A stretch of DNA of 64,000 nucleotides, from the NCBI GenBank assembly GCA_037130365.1, contig JBAXTE010000020.1, forward strand, positions 10,699 through 74,698. The letters are read 5' to 3'. Position 1 is the stretch's first letter. Every line of letters begins with the position of its first letter. Source of the stretch: JBAXTE01 sp037130365. Its GTDB lineage: Bacteria; Bacteroidota; Bacteroidia; Bacteroidales; WCHB1-69. Below the pieces are notes generated by a model that searched no databases, was not told the DNA's origin, and saw only the letters and a program-made list of their open reading frames with translations. Both the position numbers and the translations under genes were made by a program. Below are positions 44,479-53,695 of this stretch, piece by piece.

Positions 44479-46171
44479 TTTTGACCAACTCATAAAAAAT
44501 AAAATAGACAAAACTAAACTTCCAAATTCTGATGAAGCTTGGCAAGATTTTGTGAAATACAAATCGCAGCAAGAAAGCACAAAAGGTGGATTTGGAATCT
44601 CTAGAAATATATTTTACGGCATTGTAAGCATTTTTGTCATTGCCACCCTAACTGTTTCTGGGTACTATCTTGTTCAATCACCGAAAGATTTAATTTCAAA
44701 TAATATAACCAATGAAATTAAATCAGCAAAAACCGATTATTCTAAAGATATACAGGCAGTAAAAGCTGAACTAAAACCTATTGTCCAGACTAAATACGAT
44801 GAACCCAATATAGGATCAAATAACACACCTTCAAAAATTATTGAAGCTCCTCAAAAGAAAGTTCCTCAAAAGGATCAAAAATCTATTCAAAACTCAATTT
44901 CAAATAACCAGACCTCTTCAAATTCAAATCAAAACACACAAAATTCTAATGTTGATTCTCAAGGTATCGCTTCAACCAAAGAGTTAAAGGAATCAAATTC
45001 ACCCATTAATAAGTTACAACTTGAATCAATTTCTTTAAACGAACAAGAGGTTAAAACTACAAACAATGGTCAAACTACAAATAGTTCCCAATCTATAAAC
45101 TCAAAACAATCAGTTGCAGAAATTAGTTCCCAATCAATCATTGCAGAAGTTTCACCTGAAAGCACTAATCCATCAACAATTAACACAACTGAACCGGTAT
45201 ATGAATCACCTAAAGCTTCCAAAAATCAGGCACCTCAAGTAGCTACAATTCCAAATGGGACAGCAAATCAGGAATCAGGAAATGTAAAAAAAGGGAAAAG
45301 GATTAATTATCAAGAATATCTAACATTGTTTAGACGATATACTGATGTTTCGTTTTATAATCTTGAAAATTTCCGTGAAATATCAAGCATTTTAAATGCT
45401 CAGTTCACATCAAATCCAGCAAATAGTGGATATGAAAATCGCTATAGTATTTTAGCTGGGGTAAAAAGTGATTTTTTTATATCGAAGTTAACTAATACGC
45501 TACAAAATAAAGGGACTCAAGCATATTTTGCAAATGCATTTCCATTAATGAATAATAAGCTTGGCATTGGATTAGCAATCAACAATTATCAATCTAACAA
45601 TTTAAGTGCACTGAATATATATTTGTCATCTGCATACAATATTGCACTTACAAAAAATCAATACTTGCGACTCGGCTTTGGTATAAACTCATATAATGCG
45701 AATGAAGTAACTTCAGAAAATATTAAATTAGATTATGGGTATACCTCATTATCTATCGGAGCGAGATATATGTATAAAACACTATTTGCAGAACTTTATA
45801 TCAACAACCTACTTTCATTACTAAATAAAGCCAATGTTGCGGACAACTTTAAAGTACCAACAATTTACCATACTAATTTTGGAGGTCGCTTGTTCTTAAA
45901 TAAATCATGGGCATTGCATCCAGGGCTAAACCTAGATTTGAGTACTTTAGATAACAAACTCAGAGTTTGTCCGATAACGAGCCTATCGTATAAAAACAAA
46001 TGGCTTATGGGAATCCAATCCGACAATTTTCAATCAATTGGAATTCATGCGGGACTTTATGCAAACAGAAAATTCACAATTTTGATAAAAACTGATTTAT
46101 ACTCAAATAGTATTCAAAATTATCAATCTGGAGAACTAGTTTTAAAACTTGAGCTAGGTCAAAAAAAATAA
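44471..46171 (+). CDS. anti-sigma-like membrane protein fused to PorP/SprF-like barrel
   Basis: In this 566-residue product, residues 1-45 are a short soluble segment (MDNFDQLIKNKIDKTKLP, SDEAWQDFVKYKS) with the D-E-x-W motif seen in Bacteroidota anti-sigma-like proteins. One membrane helix follows at about 47-68, then a ~200-residue Ser/Asn/Gln/Lys-rich linker (about 70-275). The C-terminal ~250 residues resemble PorP/SprF barrels: SNPANSGYENRYSI, KLGIGLAINNYQ, YLRLGFGINSYN, LFAELYINNLLSLL, KSWALHPGLNLDL and IGIHAGLYANRK. No signal peptide, so topology would be cytoplasm, inner membrane, periplasmic linker, outer-membrane barrel. The role is inferred as regulating the upstream sigma factor. 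Confidence 0.75.
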   Translation: MDNFDQLIKNKIDKTKLPNSDEAWQDFVKYKSQQESTKGGFGISRNIFYGIVSIFVIATLTVSGYYLVQSPKDLISNNITNEIKSAKTDYSKDIQAVKAELKPIVQTKYDEPNIGSNNTPSKIIEAPQKKVPQKDQKSIQNSISNNQTSSNSNQNTQNSNVDSQGIASTKELKESNSPINKLQLESISLNEQEVKTTNNGQTTNSSQSINSKQSVAEISSQSIIAEVSPESTNPSTINTTEPVYESPKASKNQAPQVATIPNGTANQESGNVKKGKRINYQEYLTLFRRYTDVSFYNLENFREISSILNAQFTSNPANSGYENRYSILAGVKSDFFISKLTNTLQNKGTQAYFANAFPLMNNKLGIGLAINNYQSNNLSALNIYLSSAYNIALTKNQYLRLGFGINSYNANEVTSENIKLDYGYTSLSIGARYMYKTLFAELYINNLLSLLNKANVADNFKVPTIYHTNFGGRLFLNKSWALHPGLNLDLSTLDNKLRVCPITSLSYKNKWLMGIQSDNFQSIGIHAGLYANRKFTILIKTDLYSNSIQNYQSGELVLKLELGQKK

Positions 46172-46175
46172 TGGA

Positions 46176-46607
46176 CTAATCATCAGAAAATCCATTATCT
46201 ACATCTTTTCTATTTGATTTAATTATACTTCGCTTTGTTTTTTCAAAGAGTCTTTCTTTGATAGAATTCAAACTACGCTTTGTCTTAATCCGTTTTGGTT
46301 GTTTAGTAGTGCATCTTACAAGTAGTTTGATAAATTTCGCAATACACAATTCTCTATTATCAAGCTGAGAACGTGATTCTTGAGATACAATAATTAAGTC
46401 CCCATCCTTTGATATTGATGAATGTGGAGAATTTAACAACATTGCTTTTTCTTCAGGTGTTAATTTCAAGGATAGATTGATATTAAAGCGAAGTTCTGCT
46501 TTAGTGTTGACTTTATTTACATTTTGACCACCAGCTCCGCCACTTCTACTGAATGAAAACTTTACCTCAGAAAGTATGTCTCTATCTATTATATCTTGAA
46601 TTTTCAT
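46176..46607 (-). CDS. arfB: alternative ribosome-rescue factor (peptidyl-tRNA hydrolase)
   Basis: The 143-residue protein carries the release-factor GGQ motif at 26-28 in RSGGAGGQNVNKV, followed by a family pattern (KAELRFNI, LIIVSQESRSQLDNRELC) and a strongly basic C-terminal tail (PKRIKTKRSLNSIKER and on) that inserts into the mRNA channel in ArfB. It rescues stalled ribosomes by hydrolysing peptidyl-tRNA. It converges with the sigma/barrel operon with a 4-nt gap. Confidence 0.92.
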   Translation of the reverse strand: MKIQDIIDRDILSEVKFSFSRSGGAGGQNVNKVNTKAELRFNINLSLKLTPEEKAMLLNSPHSSISKDGDLIIVSQESRSQLDNRELCIAKFIKLLVRCTTKQPKRIKTKRSLNSIKERLFEKTKRSIIKSNRKDVDNGFSDD

Positions 46608-46922
46608 AATTTTCTTTGTTTCAATTTCAATCTTAAATAAGTTAGGGTTTTTCGTTTTGCCATCTAAATTTTCTGAGATGAAGTCCCATTATCAGCATCA
46701 TATTAAAAAGTAATACTATGTCAGAAGACCGCAATCGATATTTTTTTTTGCAAATATAGAGATATAATAGCAGAATAGGAGGTTCCTGATTCATTTAACA
46801 GCTTAGTGTTTCATTAATATTTTCAAAAGTTCACTTACGATTAAGATATATCATTGTGAAAACCTGCTGAATTTTAAAAATTATATTTTATCTTTGTGCA
46901 TTATCAAAAATAATTTAAATAA
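46608..46922. other. divergent intergenic region with two promoter matches
   Basis: This 315-nt gap holds a minus-strand TATATTTG (46751-46758), a candidate for arfB with a long leader, and a plus-strand TATCTTTG (46889-46896), 27 nt before the GT39-like gene with CTG 19 nt upstream instead of TTG. No gene or strong hairpin is seen. Confidence 0.5.
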
Positions 46923-48848
46923 ATGAAGCCATCTAAATACACCCCTAAACAGCCCTTAAAAAAACAACCGATTGCTGAAATCAAAATCAAACCAGTTGAA
47001 CCACTTAAAGAGTCTGTATTTGATATTTATAATAAGCAGTTTAAAATTGCATTTTGGGTTAGCATTTTCGCAATTTTAATTATTTTGCCACTTTCGAGTA
47101 TTAAAGTTGGAATACCTGCAGATGAGCCCATTGATTTAGAATACGGAAAACTTTCATATCAATATTTTTCATCATTAGGAAAAGATACCACATTCTCGAA
47201 TTTTAAATTATTTCAAAACCAAGCTTTTCCTCATCAAAAATTTTACGGAGCTGGTTATGAAACATTTACCGTAGCTGTGGCAAAAATTTTCAGCACTGAT
47301 TTTTACAAAACTCGTCATTTTTTAACCGGTTTAATCGGAGTAATTTTAATATTATTTACAGGATTAATTGGAAAAGAAGCCCGAGGCTGGGGGGTTGGAT
47401 TAATTGCCGTTTGGTTAATGTTTTTAACACCTACGGTTACTGGAAATGCCTTTTTTAACACTAAAGATATTCCTTATGCCGCTACAATGGCTATTTCATT
47501 ATATTTCTTTATTAGATTAATAAAGGAGCTCCCAAATCCAACTAAGATAACAATTGCTGGTTGCTTATTGGGGATTGCATTTGCAGTTGGAATACGGATT
47601 GGTGGTCTTATATTGTTGCCTTATGTTTTTGTTTTTGTATTATATATGGTAATATTCGACAAAAAATCACGTATAGAATATTTAAAAAAACGCAACTTAA
47701 TTAAAATAATAATCATTGGATTAGTGGTTTGCATTGGAGGTGTATTTATTGGATTATTGATGTACCCGAACTTCTACAGAAATGGCTTTCAACATGTAAT
47801 AGAATCATTTAATTTAGCTCGAAATTTCCCTTTTAGAATTCGATTAATTTTTGAAGGTAAAATTATTAATTCCACAGAAATTCCCCAAACTTACATTTTA
47901 AAATACCTTTTAATTACCCTTCCATTATCGGTTATGTTAGGACTTTTACTCACAATTCCATTTGCAAAGAAACTTTATCAAGATATCAAACGACCAATTT
48001 TGTTTATCTTGTTTTTTGCAACTATTTTCCCTGTAATATATATAATAAAAACTCACGCGCCAGTGTATAATGGTTGGCGACATGTGTTATTTATTGCACC
48101 TTCGTTTATCGTTTTGAGTGCACTTGGTATTTATGCTTTCATAGATTATTTTAAAAAGAAAGTTGTGATTATCATTTTATCCGTTTTTGTAGTTTTACTG
48201 ATGGCTAAACCCGCAATTTGGATGGTGAAAAACCATCCCTATTCATACATGTATTACAACGAATTGATTGGTGGAGTAAAAGGTGCCTATGGCAAATACG
48301 ATACTGATTACCAACAAATTGGAGCTTCTTTATCCTTAAAATGGTTGATGAAAAACGAATCATTTGCTTCAAACGACAAAAAAATGATTGCATCGAACAA
48401 CAGATCTTTATATTTTTCAAATGTAGATACCAATAAAACAAAAATTTTCGAGTGTGGATTTTTGGGTTTTTCACCAATTTACTGGGATTATGCAATTTTT
48501 TCATCCGTTTTTGTACCTAAAGACGTGATTAAATTTGCTTATCCACCTAAAAACAGTATTCATATCGAAGATGTTGATGGAGTTCCAATATCAGCCGTTG
48601 TGAAGCACGAAAACAAAGATGATTTTACTGGAATGACTTATCTTATTAACAACAATATAGACTCAGCCTTCATTTACTTAGAAAAAGCATACGAATATGA
48701 TCCTCAAAACTTTAGAATATTTCATTCGGTAGCATATTGCAATGCAATGAAAGGAAATAGAGGAAAAGCAGTAAATGTACTTTCTACGTATTTACTTCTA
48801 TTTCCGGACAATAAACAAGCTAAAGAATTAATGAATTCGATAAGATAA
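46923..48848 (+). CDS. GT-C (GT39-type) glycosyltransferase with C-terminal TPR-like tail
   Basis: The 641-residue membrane protein has a basic N-terminal segment, then about nine to eleven membrane helices. A periplasmic loop after helix 1 holds the acidic pair in IPADEPIDLEYG, the usual GT-C catalytic site. Segments such as GNAFFNTKDIPYAATMA and YNGWRHVLFIAPSF are typical of the PMT/GT39-related family, which transfers sugars from polyprenyl phosphate to acceptors. The last ~70 residues (NNIDSAFIYLEKAYEYDPQN, NAMKGNRGKAVNVL) form TPR-like helices. Acceptor and sugar are unknown. Confidence 0.8.
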   Translation: MKPSKYTPKQPLKKQPIAEIKIKPVEPLKESVFDIYNKQFKIAFWVSIFAILIILPLSSIKVGIPADEPIDLEYGKLSYQYFSSLGKDTTFSNFKLFQNQAFPHQKFYGAGYETFTVAVAKIFSTDFYKTRHFLTGLIGVILILFTGLIGKEARGWGVGLIAVWLMFLTPTVTGNAFFNTKDIPYAATMAISLYFFIRLIKELPNPTKITIAGCLLGIAFAVGIRIGGLILLPYVFVFVLYMVIFDKKSRIEYLKKRNLIKIIIIGLVVCIGGVFIGLLMYPNFYRNGFQHVIESFNLARNFPFRIRLIFEGKIINSTEIPQTYILKYLLITLPLSVMLGLLLTIPFAKKLYQDIKRPILFILFFATIFPVIYIIKTHAPVYNGWRHVLFIAPSFIVLSALGIYAFIDYFKKKVVIIILSVFVVLLMAKPAIWMVKNHPYSYMYYNELIGGVKGAYGKYDTDYQQIGASLSLKWLMKNESFASNDKKMIASNNRSLYFSNVDTNKTKIFECGFLGFSPIYWDYAIFSSVFVPKDVIKFAYPPKNSIHIEDVDGVPISAVVKHENKDDFTGMTYLINNNIDSAFIYLEKAYEYDPQNFRIFHSVAYCNAMKGNRGKAVNVLSTYLLLFPDNKQAKELMNSIR

Positions 48849-48883
48849 CATTAGGTATATCCTAGTTCTAAGACTTTCGATCG

Positions 48884-48921
48884 TTAGTTATTGACATTTT
48901 ATATTGAATATCAATAACTAA
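48884..48921. terminator. bidirectional terminator-like inverted repeat
   Basis: Perfect 11-nt arms TTAGTTATTGA (48884-48894) and TCAATAACTAA (48911-48921) lie between the convergent GT39 and mqnE genes. A/T-rich flanks support termination. Confidence 0.55.
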
Positions 48922-48946
48922 TAAAATATTTTATGTTCATCAACCA

Positions 48947-50041
48947 TTAGATTTTCCGGTACAAAGCATCTCTTTCCTGAGGAGAAAAACCTTCGGCAAT
49001 AATAACTTGATTCAATTCTTCAGCAGACATCGAAGGTGTATCTTCGGAACCAGCCATTGAGTATATTTTTGTTGAATTACTAATAGTCCCATCCAAATCG
49101 TCGACTCCAAAATGTAGGGACATACGTGCAAGTTCAATTCCTAACATAGGCCAATACGACTTAAGATGAGGAATGTTATCTAAGAATATTCTTGACACTG
49201 CATAATTGCGCAAATCTTCTACCACCGAAACCTCTGGAACGTGAGAATATTCGTTATTTTTATTTTTAAATTTCAGTGGAATAAATGCGTTAAAGCCTTT
49301 GGTTTCATCTTGTAATTTCCGAAGTCTGTCAAGGTGATCTACGCGATGATTATAAGTCTCGAAAAAACCGTATAATATGGTTGCATTCGTAGGAATTCCG
49401 AGTTGATGTGCCTCTTTATGAATAGACAACCATTCGCTGGCTGTTGATTTAGTAGGGCAAATTTCAGCTCTCAATTTCTCATCAAAGATTTCAGCTCCAC
49501 CACCCGGCATTGAGTCCAAACCTGCCTCTTTAAGTCTAATTAGAACCTCTTTGGTCGAAACTTGATCTATATCAGCCATCCCCTGAATTTCGACAGCGGT
49601 AAAGGCTTTAATGTGAATATCTGGTCGTATTTGTTTAATTTGTTTTAAAATTGGCGCAAAATAGGAAACGCCATGATTTGCAAAAACACCACCTACAATA
49701 TGCAATTCGCCAATATTTAATTCAAGTGCTCTAACTTTATCTAACATTTCTTCGGGGGAAAATTCCCAAGAATGGGCACTTACACGAGCAGAATAGCTAC
49801 AGAATTTACATTTATGAATACACACATTAGTAGGCTCAATGTGGAAATTACGAACATAAAAAACAGTTTTTCCATTAATTCGAGTACGAACTTCATTCGC
49901 CAATACTGAAAGCACAGATAAATCAGCCTTTTGATATAAAACCAGGGCGTCCTCGGTGGAAATACGCTCATTTAAAATCACCTTTTGGGCAATCAACCTA
50001 ATTTCGTCATCACCAATAGTTGTAATTAATTCTGATAACAT
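48947..50041 (-). CDS. mqnE: aminofutalosine synthase
   Basis: The 364-residue radical SAM enzyme makes aminofutalosine in the futalosine pathway of menaquinone synthesis. The cluster Cys are in CIHKCKFC (74, 78, 81). Family features follow: GELHIVGG, FTAVEIQGMA, SMPGGGAEIFD, the ICPTKSTASEWLSIHKEAHQ motif, GIPTNATILYGFFET and FNAFIPLKFK. These fit MqnE better than MqnC. It starts 9 nt after the GAPDH stop, so the two form a minus-strand operon. Other futalosine genes are not in the window. Confidence 0.93.
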   Translation of the reverse strand: MLSELITTIGDDEIRLIAQKVILNERISTEDALVLYQKADLSVLSVLANEVRTRINGKTVFYVRNFHIEPTNVCIHKCKFCSYSARVSAHSWEFSPEEMLDKVRALELNIGELHIVGGVFANHGVSYFAPILKQIKQIRPDIHIKAFTAVEIQGMADIDQVSTKEVLIRLKEAGLDSMPGGGAEIFDEKLRAEICPTKSTASEWLSIHKEAHQLGIPTNATILYGFFETYNHRVDHLDRLRKLQDETKGFNAFIPLKFKNKNNEYSHVPEVSVVEDLRNYAVSRIFLDNIPHLKSYWPMLGIELARMSLHFGVDDLDGTISNSTKIYSMAGSEDTPSMSAEELNQVIIAEGFSPQERDALYRKI

Positions 50042-50050
50042 AACTTCAAA

Positions 50051-51043
50051 TTAAATTTTCGAAAGTAAATCTACAATTCTGCTTGAATAGCCATATTCAT
50101 TATCGTACCAAGCAAGTATTTGCACAAAGCGAGTTCCTATAACTTTTGTAGCACGCGCATCAAAAATGGCACTGTGTGGATTATCAACAATATCACTAGA
50201 AACAATTGGGTCTTCTGTATATTCAACCAAATTAAGATATTTTCCCTCCGCTGATTTTTTCATCAATTGATTGATTGTCGACACATTAACATCTGAAGAC
50301 AAGTTGAGACACAATTCGACAAAAGAGCCATCAGGAACTGGAACTCGGGTGGCAAATCCATTGATACGATCTTTAAACTGTGGCATAATCTCAAATAAAG
50401 CCTTGATTGCCGTGGAAGTTGTAGGAATTATATTTGAAGCCGCAGCTCTTGAACGGCGAATATCAGGATGGGGTGCATCTATAATACGTTGATTATTTGT
50501 AAATGGATGTACTGTGTTCATAAACCCAGTTTCAATACCAAACTTATCATCCATTATTTTTATAATTGGAGCAAGACAATTGGTTGTACAAGATGCATTC
50601 GAAATAATTGTATCTTCTTCAGTAAGAATATCCTCGTTCACCCCAAGTACAATTGATTTAATTGTATGATCTTCAGAAGGGCAAGAGAGTATAATTTTTT
50701 TCGCACCAGCTTTCAGATGTTTTTCTAGCATTGGGCGATGTTTAAATAATCCTGATGATTCAATAATATAATCAGCACCCCATAACTTCCAAGGAATATT
50801 TTCTGGATCATGTTCCGCACTCACTGGAACAAAATGATTATTAACCAAAATACCACCTTCTGCAGCTGCAACTGTACCATTGAAACGACCGTGAACGGTG
50901 TCGTATTTCAATAAATAAACCATGGTATCAATATCCATTGGGTCGTTAATACCTACTACTTCTACTTCGGGATTTGTTTGCAATAATCGAAAAACTACTT
51001 TCCCAATTCTACCAAAACCATTAATCCCAACCTTCTTTGTCAT
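50051..51043 (-). CDS. gapA: glyceraldehyde-3-phosphate dehydrogenase
   Basis: The 330-residue enzyme oxidises glyceraldehyde-3-phosphate with NAD in glycolysis. It has the NAD fold (VGINGFGRIGKVVFR, GINDPMDI with Asp-34 favouring NAD), and catalytic Cys-152 in ASCTTNCLAP. WYDNEYGYSSR is at the end. The start is set at 51043 (MTKKVGINGFG) rather than an in-frame ATG at 51073, which would overlap the promoter element. It precedes mqnE in the same transcript. Confidence 0.95.
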   Translation of the reverse strand: MTKKVGINGFGRIGKVVFRLLQTNPEVEVVGINDPMDIDTMVYLLKYDTVHGRFNGTVAAAEGGILVNNHFVPVSAEHDPENIPWKLWGADYIIESSGLFKHRPMLEKHLKAGAKKIILSCPSEDHTIKSIVLGVNEDILTEEDTIISNASCTTNCLAPIIKIMDDKFGIETGFMNTVHPFTNNQRIIDAPHPDIRRSRAAASNIIPTTSTAIKALFEIMPQFKDRINGFATRVPVPDGSFVELCLNLSSDVNVSTINQLMKKSAEGKYLNLVEYTEDPIVSSDIVDNPHSAIFDARATKVIGTRFVQILAWYDNEYGYSSRIVDLLSKI

Positions 51044-51070
51044 ATTAATTTTTATCAATAATTTCAGCCA

Positions 51071-51078
51071 CAAAGGTA
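51071..51078 (-). promoter_or_regulatory. -7 promoter element for gapA-mqnE
   Basis: The minus strand reads TACCTTTG, matching TAnnTTTG, 28 nt from the chosen ATG at 51043. A TTG lies 16 nt further upstream (CAA at 51095-51097), shorter than the ideal 19. Confidence 0.5.
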
Positions 51079-51204
51079 ATCTTTTCCATCAAATCAAATC
51101 TAAAAATGGCGTTAAATTAGTACTAGCTATTGATATAATTGTTGTTGCAAACATATAGCTGAGCTGAAACATCAAACCATAAACTAATAATCTTAGAGAT
51201 TTTG

Positions 51205-51212
51205 TATATTTG
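51205..51212 (+). promoter_or_regulatory. -7 promoter element for the POT transporter gene
   Basis: TATATTTG matches TAnnTTTG, 22 nt before the ATG at 51235. No TTG is at 19-nt spacing. Confidence 0.45.
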
Positions 51213-51234
51213 CCAAATACCAATAAACTGAACA

Positions 51235-52518
51235 ATGAAAAGCAAAAGCGGAATCACCTCTTTCCCTAAAAATTACTGGACTGTAATCATTATGGAGTTT
51301 TTTGAACGAGGCTCATATTATGGTGTAATGTCAGTATTATCAATGTATTTGGTTACTTCTCTTAACGATGGCGGATTAGGATTTTCAAAAGAAGGAGTTG
51401 GTGTTATTAAAAGTACGATTACTCCACTTTTATACCTACTTCCAATTCTTTCTGGAGCCATAGCAGAGCGTTTTGGTTACCGCAAAGTTCTTATGGGTGC
51501 ATTTATGGTTATGAGTTTAGGGTATTTCCTCACGGGATTAGCCACCTCTTACACTGCAGTTTTCAGTTCGCTATTGTTGATGGCTGTGGGTGCAGGATTT
51601 TTTAAGCCAATTATCTCTGGTACCATTGCTCGTTCAACAACAAAAGAAAATTCCTCACTTGGCTTTGGGATTTTTTATTGGGTAATCAATCTTGGAGCAT
51701 TCTTAGTTCCTCTAATCATTATCCCAATTCTAAAAGAGATTTCATATACCTATATCTTTTTCATGGCCGCTATTGCGACAGGTTCAATGCTTATTTTAAA
51801 TTTGTTTTTATACAAAGAGCCTCAACGAACTGCTTCCACTAAAAGTATTGTAACTGTTTTAAAAGAAGCACTAATGGTTATTCGCGATTACCGTTTTATT
51901 GTTCTAATTGTAATCTATTCGTGCTTTTGGATTCTATATTTTCAGATGTTCGATACCGTATTATACTACGTCCGCGACTACGTGGATGCAGCTTCATTAA
52001 ATACTGCCATTAATCAATTTTTATCGATATTTATAGATAGTCCAACATGGAAATTCGATGTAGAGCATGTAACCGTAGTTAATGCAGGAGCAATTATCTG
52101 CTTGCAATTATTCATTTCTGCCATCGTGAAAAAATGGAACCCACTTCCAACAATGATTATCGGAATAAGCATTGCGACTATTGGAATGATCATTTTTGCC
52201 ATCTCTACTAATATTTGGTTTTTCTTAGTTGGAACGGTTATTTTTTCTATTGGAGAAATGACAGCACATCCAAAATTTCTTTCTTATGTTGGATTAATTG
52301 CTCCCGAGGACAAAAAGGCGCTCTATTTAGGTTACTCATTTTTATATGGAGTAATTGGCAGCGGAGTAGGTGGAATTTTGGGAGCATTGCTATATGTTCA
52401 CTTTGTTGATGAGCTTCATAGTCCGACTACTCTTTGGTTAATTTTTAGCGGAATTGGCGTGATTACAATCATTGGGCTTTTGCTTTATAATAAATTTTTA
52501 GTGATAAAGAAGTCATAA
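51235..52518 (+). CDS. POT/PTR2-family proton-coupled peptide transporter
   Basis: The 427-residue inner-membrane protein has about 11-12 helices of the major facilitator fold. POT motifs are visible: MEFFERGSYYGVMSVL near the N-terminus (the ExxER-type motif), the RFGYRK loop between helices 2 and 3, and GAGFFKPIISGTIARST. The family imports di- and tripeptides with protons. Length is shorter than most POT members (450-500). Substrate assignment is by family. It stands alone between its promoter and the RhuM gene. Confidence 0.82.
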   Translation: MKSKSGITSFPKNYWTVIIMEFFERGSYYGVMSVLSMYLVTSLNDGGLGFSKEGVGVIKSTITPLLYLLPILSGAIAERFGYRKVLMGAFMVMSLGYFLTGLATSYTAVFSSLLLMAVGAGFFKPIISGTIARSTTKENSSLGFGIFYWVINLGAFLVPLIIIPILKEISYTYIFFMAAIATGSMLILNLFLYKEPQRTASTKSIVTVLKEALMVIRDYRFIVLIVIYSCFWILYFQMFDTVLYYVRDYVDAASLNTAINQFLSIFIDSPTWKFDVEHVTVVNAGAIICLQLFISAIVKKWNPLPTMIIGISIATIGMIIFAISTNIWFFLVGTVIFSIGEMTAHPKFLSYVGLIAPEDKKALYLGYSFLYGVIGSGVGGILGALLYVHFVDELHSPTTLWLIFSGIGVITIIGLLLYNKFLVIKKS

Positions 52519-52525
52519 AATTTTA

Positions 52526-52533
52526 TATATTTG
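52526..52533 (+). promoter_or_regulatory. -7 promoter element for the RhuM gene
   Basis: TATATTTG matches TAnnTTTG, 29 nt before the ATG. It lies 8 nt past the transporter's stop, so RhuM probably has its own promoter. Confidence 0.45.
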
Positions 52534-52562
52534 CATTAGTGGGTTTCTAAAATATCATCACA

Positions 52563-53621
52563 ATGAAAATAAAAAAAAGCGAAGTACCGAGCAGTAATTT
52601 TTCTGAAATTTTATTATATAGAACACCAGCAGGTGGTGTTAAGGTTGAAATATTTTTACAAAATGAAACTATTTGGCTTACCCAACAAAAGATAGCTGAT
52701 TTGTTTGGTGTTGACCGAAGTGTAGTCACAAAACATTTAAAGAACATCATAGACACAAAGGAACTTGACAGAGATTCAGTATGTGCATATTTTGCACATA
52801 CTGCTTCAGATGGTAAAAAATATTCCACGCTTTTTTACAATCTCGATGCAATCATTTCCGTAGGATATCGAGTAAACAGCAATCAGGCAACTGCTTTTAG
52901 AATATGGGCAACCGAACGATTAAAAGAGTATATAATCAAAGGTTTTACAATGGATGATGAACGTCTGAAAAATCCAATCTCAATTTTTGGGAAAGATTAT
53001 TTTGAGGAGCAACTTGAACGCATTCGTGATATTCGTTCAAGCGAACGTAGATTTTATCAAAAAATCACAGACATATACGCTATGTGTAGCGCTGATTATA
53101 ATATTGATCATGATTTAACAAGACACTTTTTTGCAACTGTTCAAAACAAATTACACTTTGCAATTTCTGGTCAAACCGCAGCAGAAATAATATACAATAG
53201 AGCTAATAGCGAAAAAGACCATATGGGTTTAACAACATGGAAAAATGGACCATCGGGATATATTCGAAAGGCTGATGTTTCAATAGCAAAAAATTATTTA
53301 AGTTCTAAAGAATTAGACAACTTGAATAGAATTGTAAGTATGTATCTTGATTTTGCAGAATTACAAGCAAAAAATGGAAAAATCATGTACATGCAGAATT
53401 GGGTCGATAGATTAGATGCTTTTTTACAATTTAATGAGCAAGATATATTAAAAAATATTGGAAAAGTATCAGCAGAAATAGCTAAAAATTTTGCAGAAAC
53501 TGAATATGAAAAATACTATTCTTCTAATATACAAAACTTTAGAAGCGATTTTGACAGACTATTAGAAAGCGAAGTCGAATATTTATTGAACACGATTAAA
53601 AAAGCAACTAAAAACAAATAA
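52563..53621 (+). CDS. RhuM-family protein
   Basis: The 352-residue protein matches the RhuM family: YRTPAGGVKVEIFLQNETIW, LTQQKIADLFGVDRSVVTKHLKNI (a helix-turn-helix-like segment), ELDRDSVCAYFAHTASDGKKY, VGYRVNSNQATAFRIWATE. The middle part (HFAISGQTAAEIIYNRANSEK, GLTTW) and C-terminal helical part complete the typical length. RhuM was first described in a Salmonella pathogenicity island; molecular function is unknown. It stands alone without a recognisable toxin or antitoxin partner or mobile genes. A DNA palindrome lies at 52777-52803 within it. Confidence 0.88.
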   Translation: MKIKKSEVPSSNFSEILLYRTPAGGVKVEIFLQNETIWLTQQKIADLFGVDRSVVTKHLKNIIDTKELDRDSVCAYFAHTASDGKKYSTLFYNLDAIISVGYRVNSNQATAFRIWATERLKEYIIKGFTMDDERLKNPISIFGKDYFEEQLERIRDIRSSERRFYQKITDIYAMCSADYNIDHDLTRHFFATVQNKLHFAISGQTAAEIIYNRANSEKDHMGLTTWKNGPSGYIRKADVSIAKNYLSSKELDNLNRIVSMYLDFAELQAKNGKIMYMQNWVDRLDAFLQFNEQDILKNIGKVSAEIAKNFAETEYEKYYSSNIQNFRSDFDRLLESEVEYLLNTIKKATKNK

Positions 53622-53644
53622 CTAGTTTGTTTTATACAGTTTTA

Positions 53645-53691
53645 ATTTGCCTCTAGACACGAATCTGAATACTTCATGCATAGAGGCAAAT
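53645..53691. terminator. bidirectional terminator-like inverted repeat
   Basis: Perfect 11-nt arms ATTTGCCTCTA (53645-53655) and TAGAGGCAAAT (53681-53691), with a 25-nt loop, lie between the convergent RhuM and YqaA genes. Confidence 0.55.
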
Positions 53692-53695
53692 AAGT

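Noticed and set aside
52563..53621. RhuM as part of a toxin-antitoxin or defence locus
   Set aside because: The flanking genes are a peptide transporter and YqaA; no partner, phage or mobile gene is visible, so no such locus is claimed.
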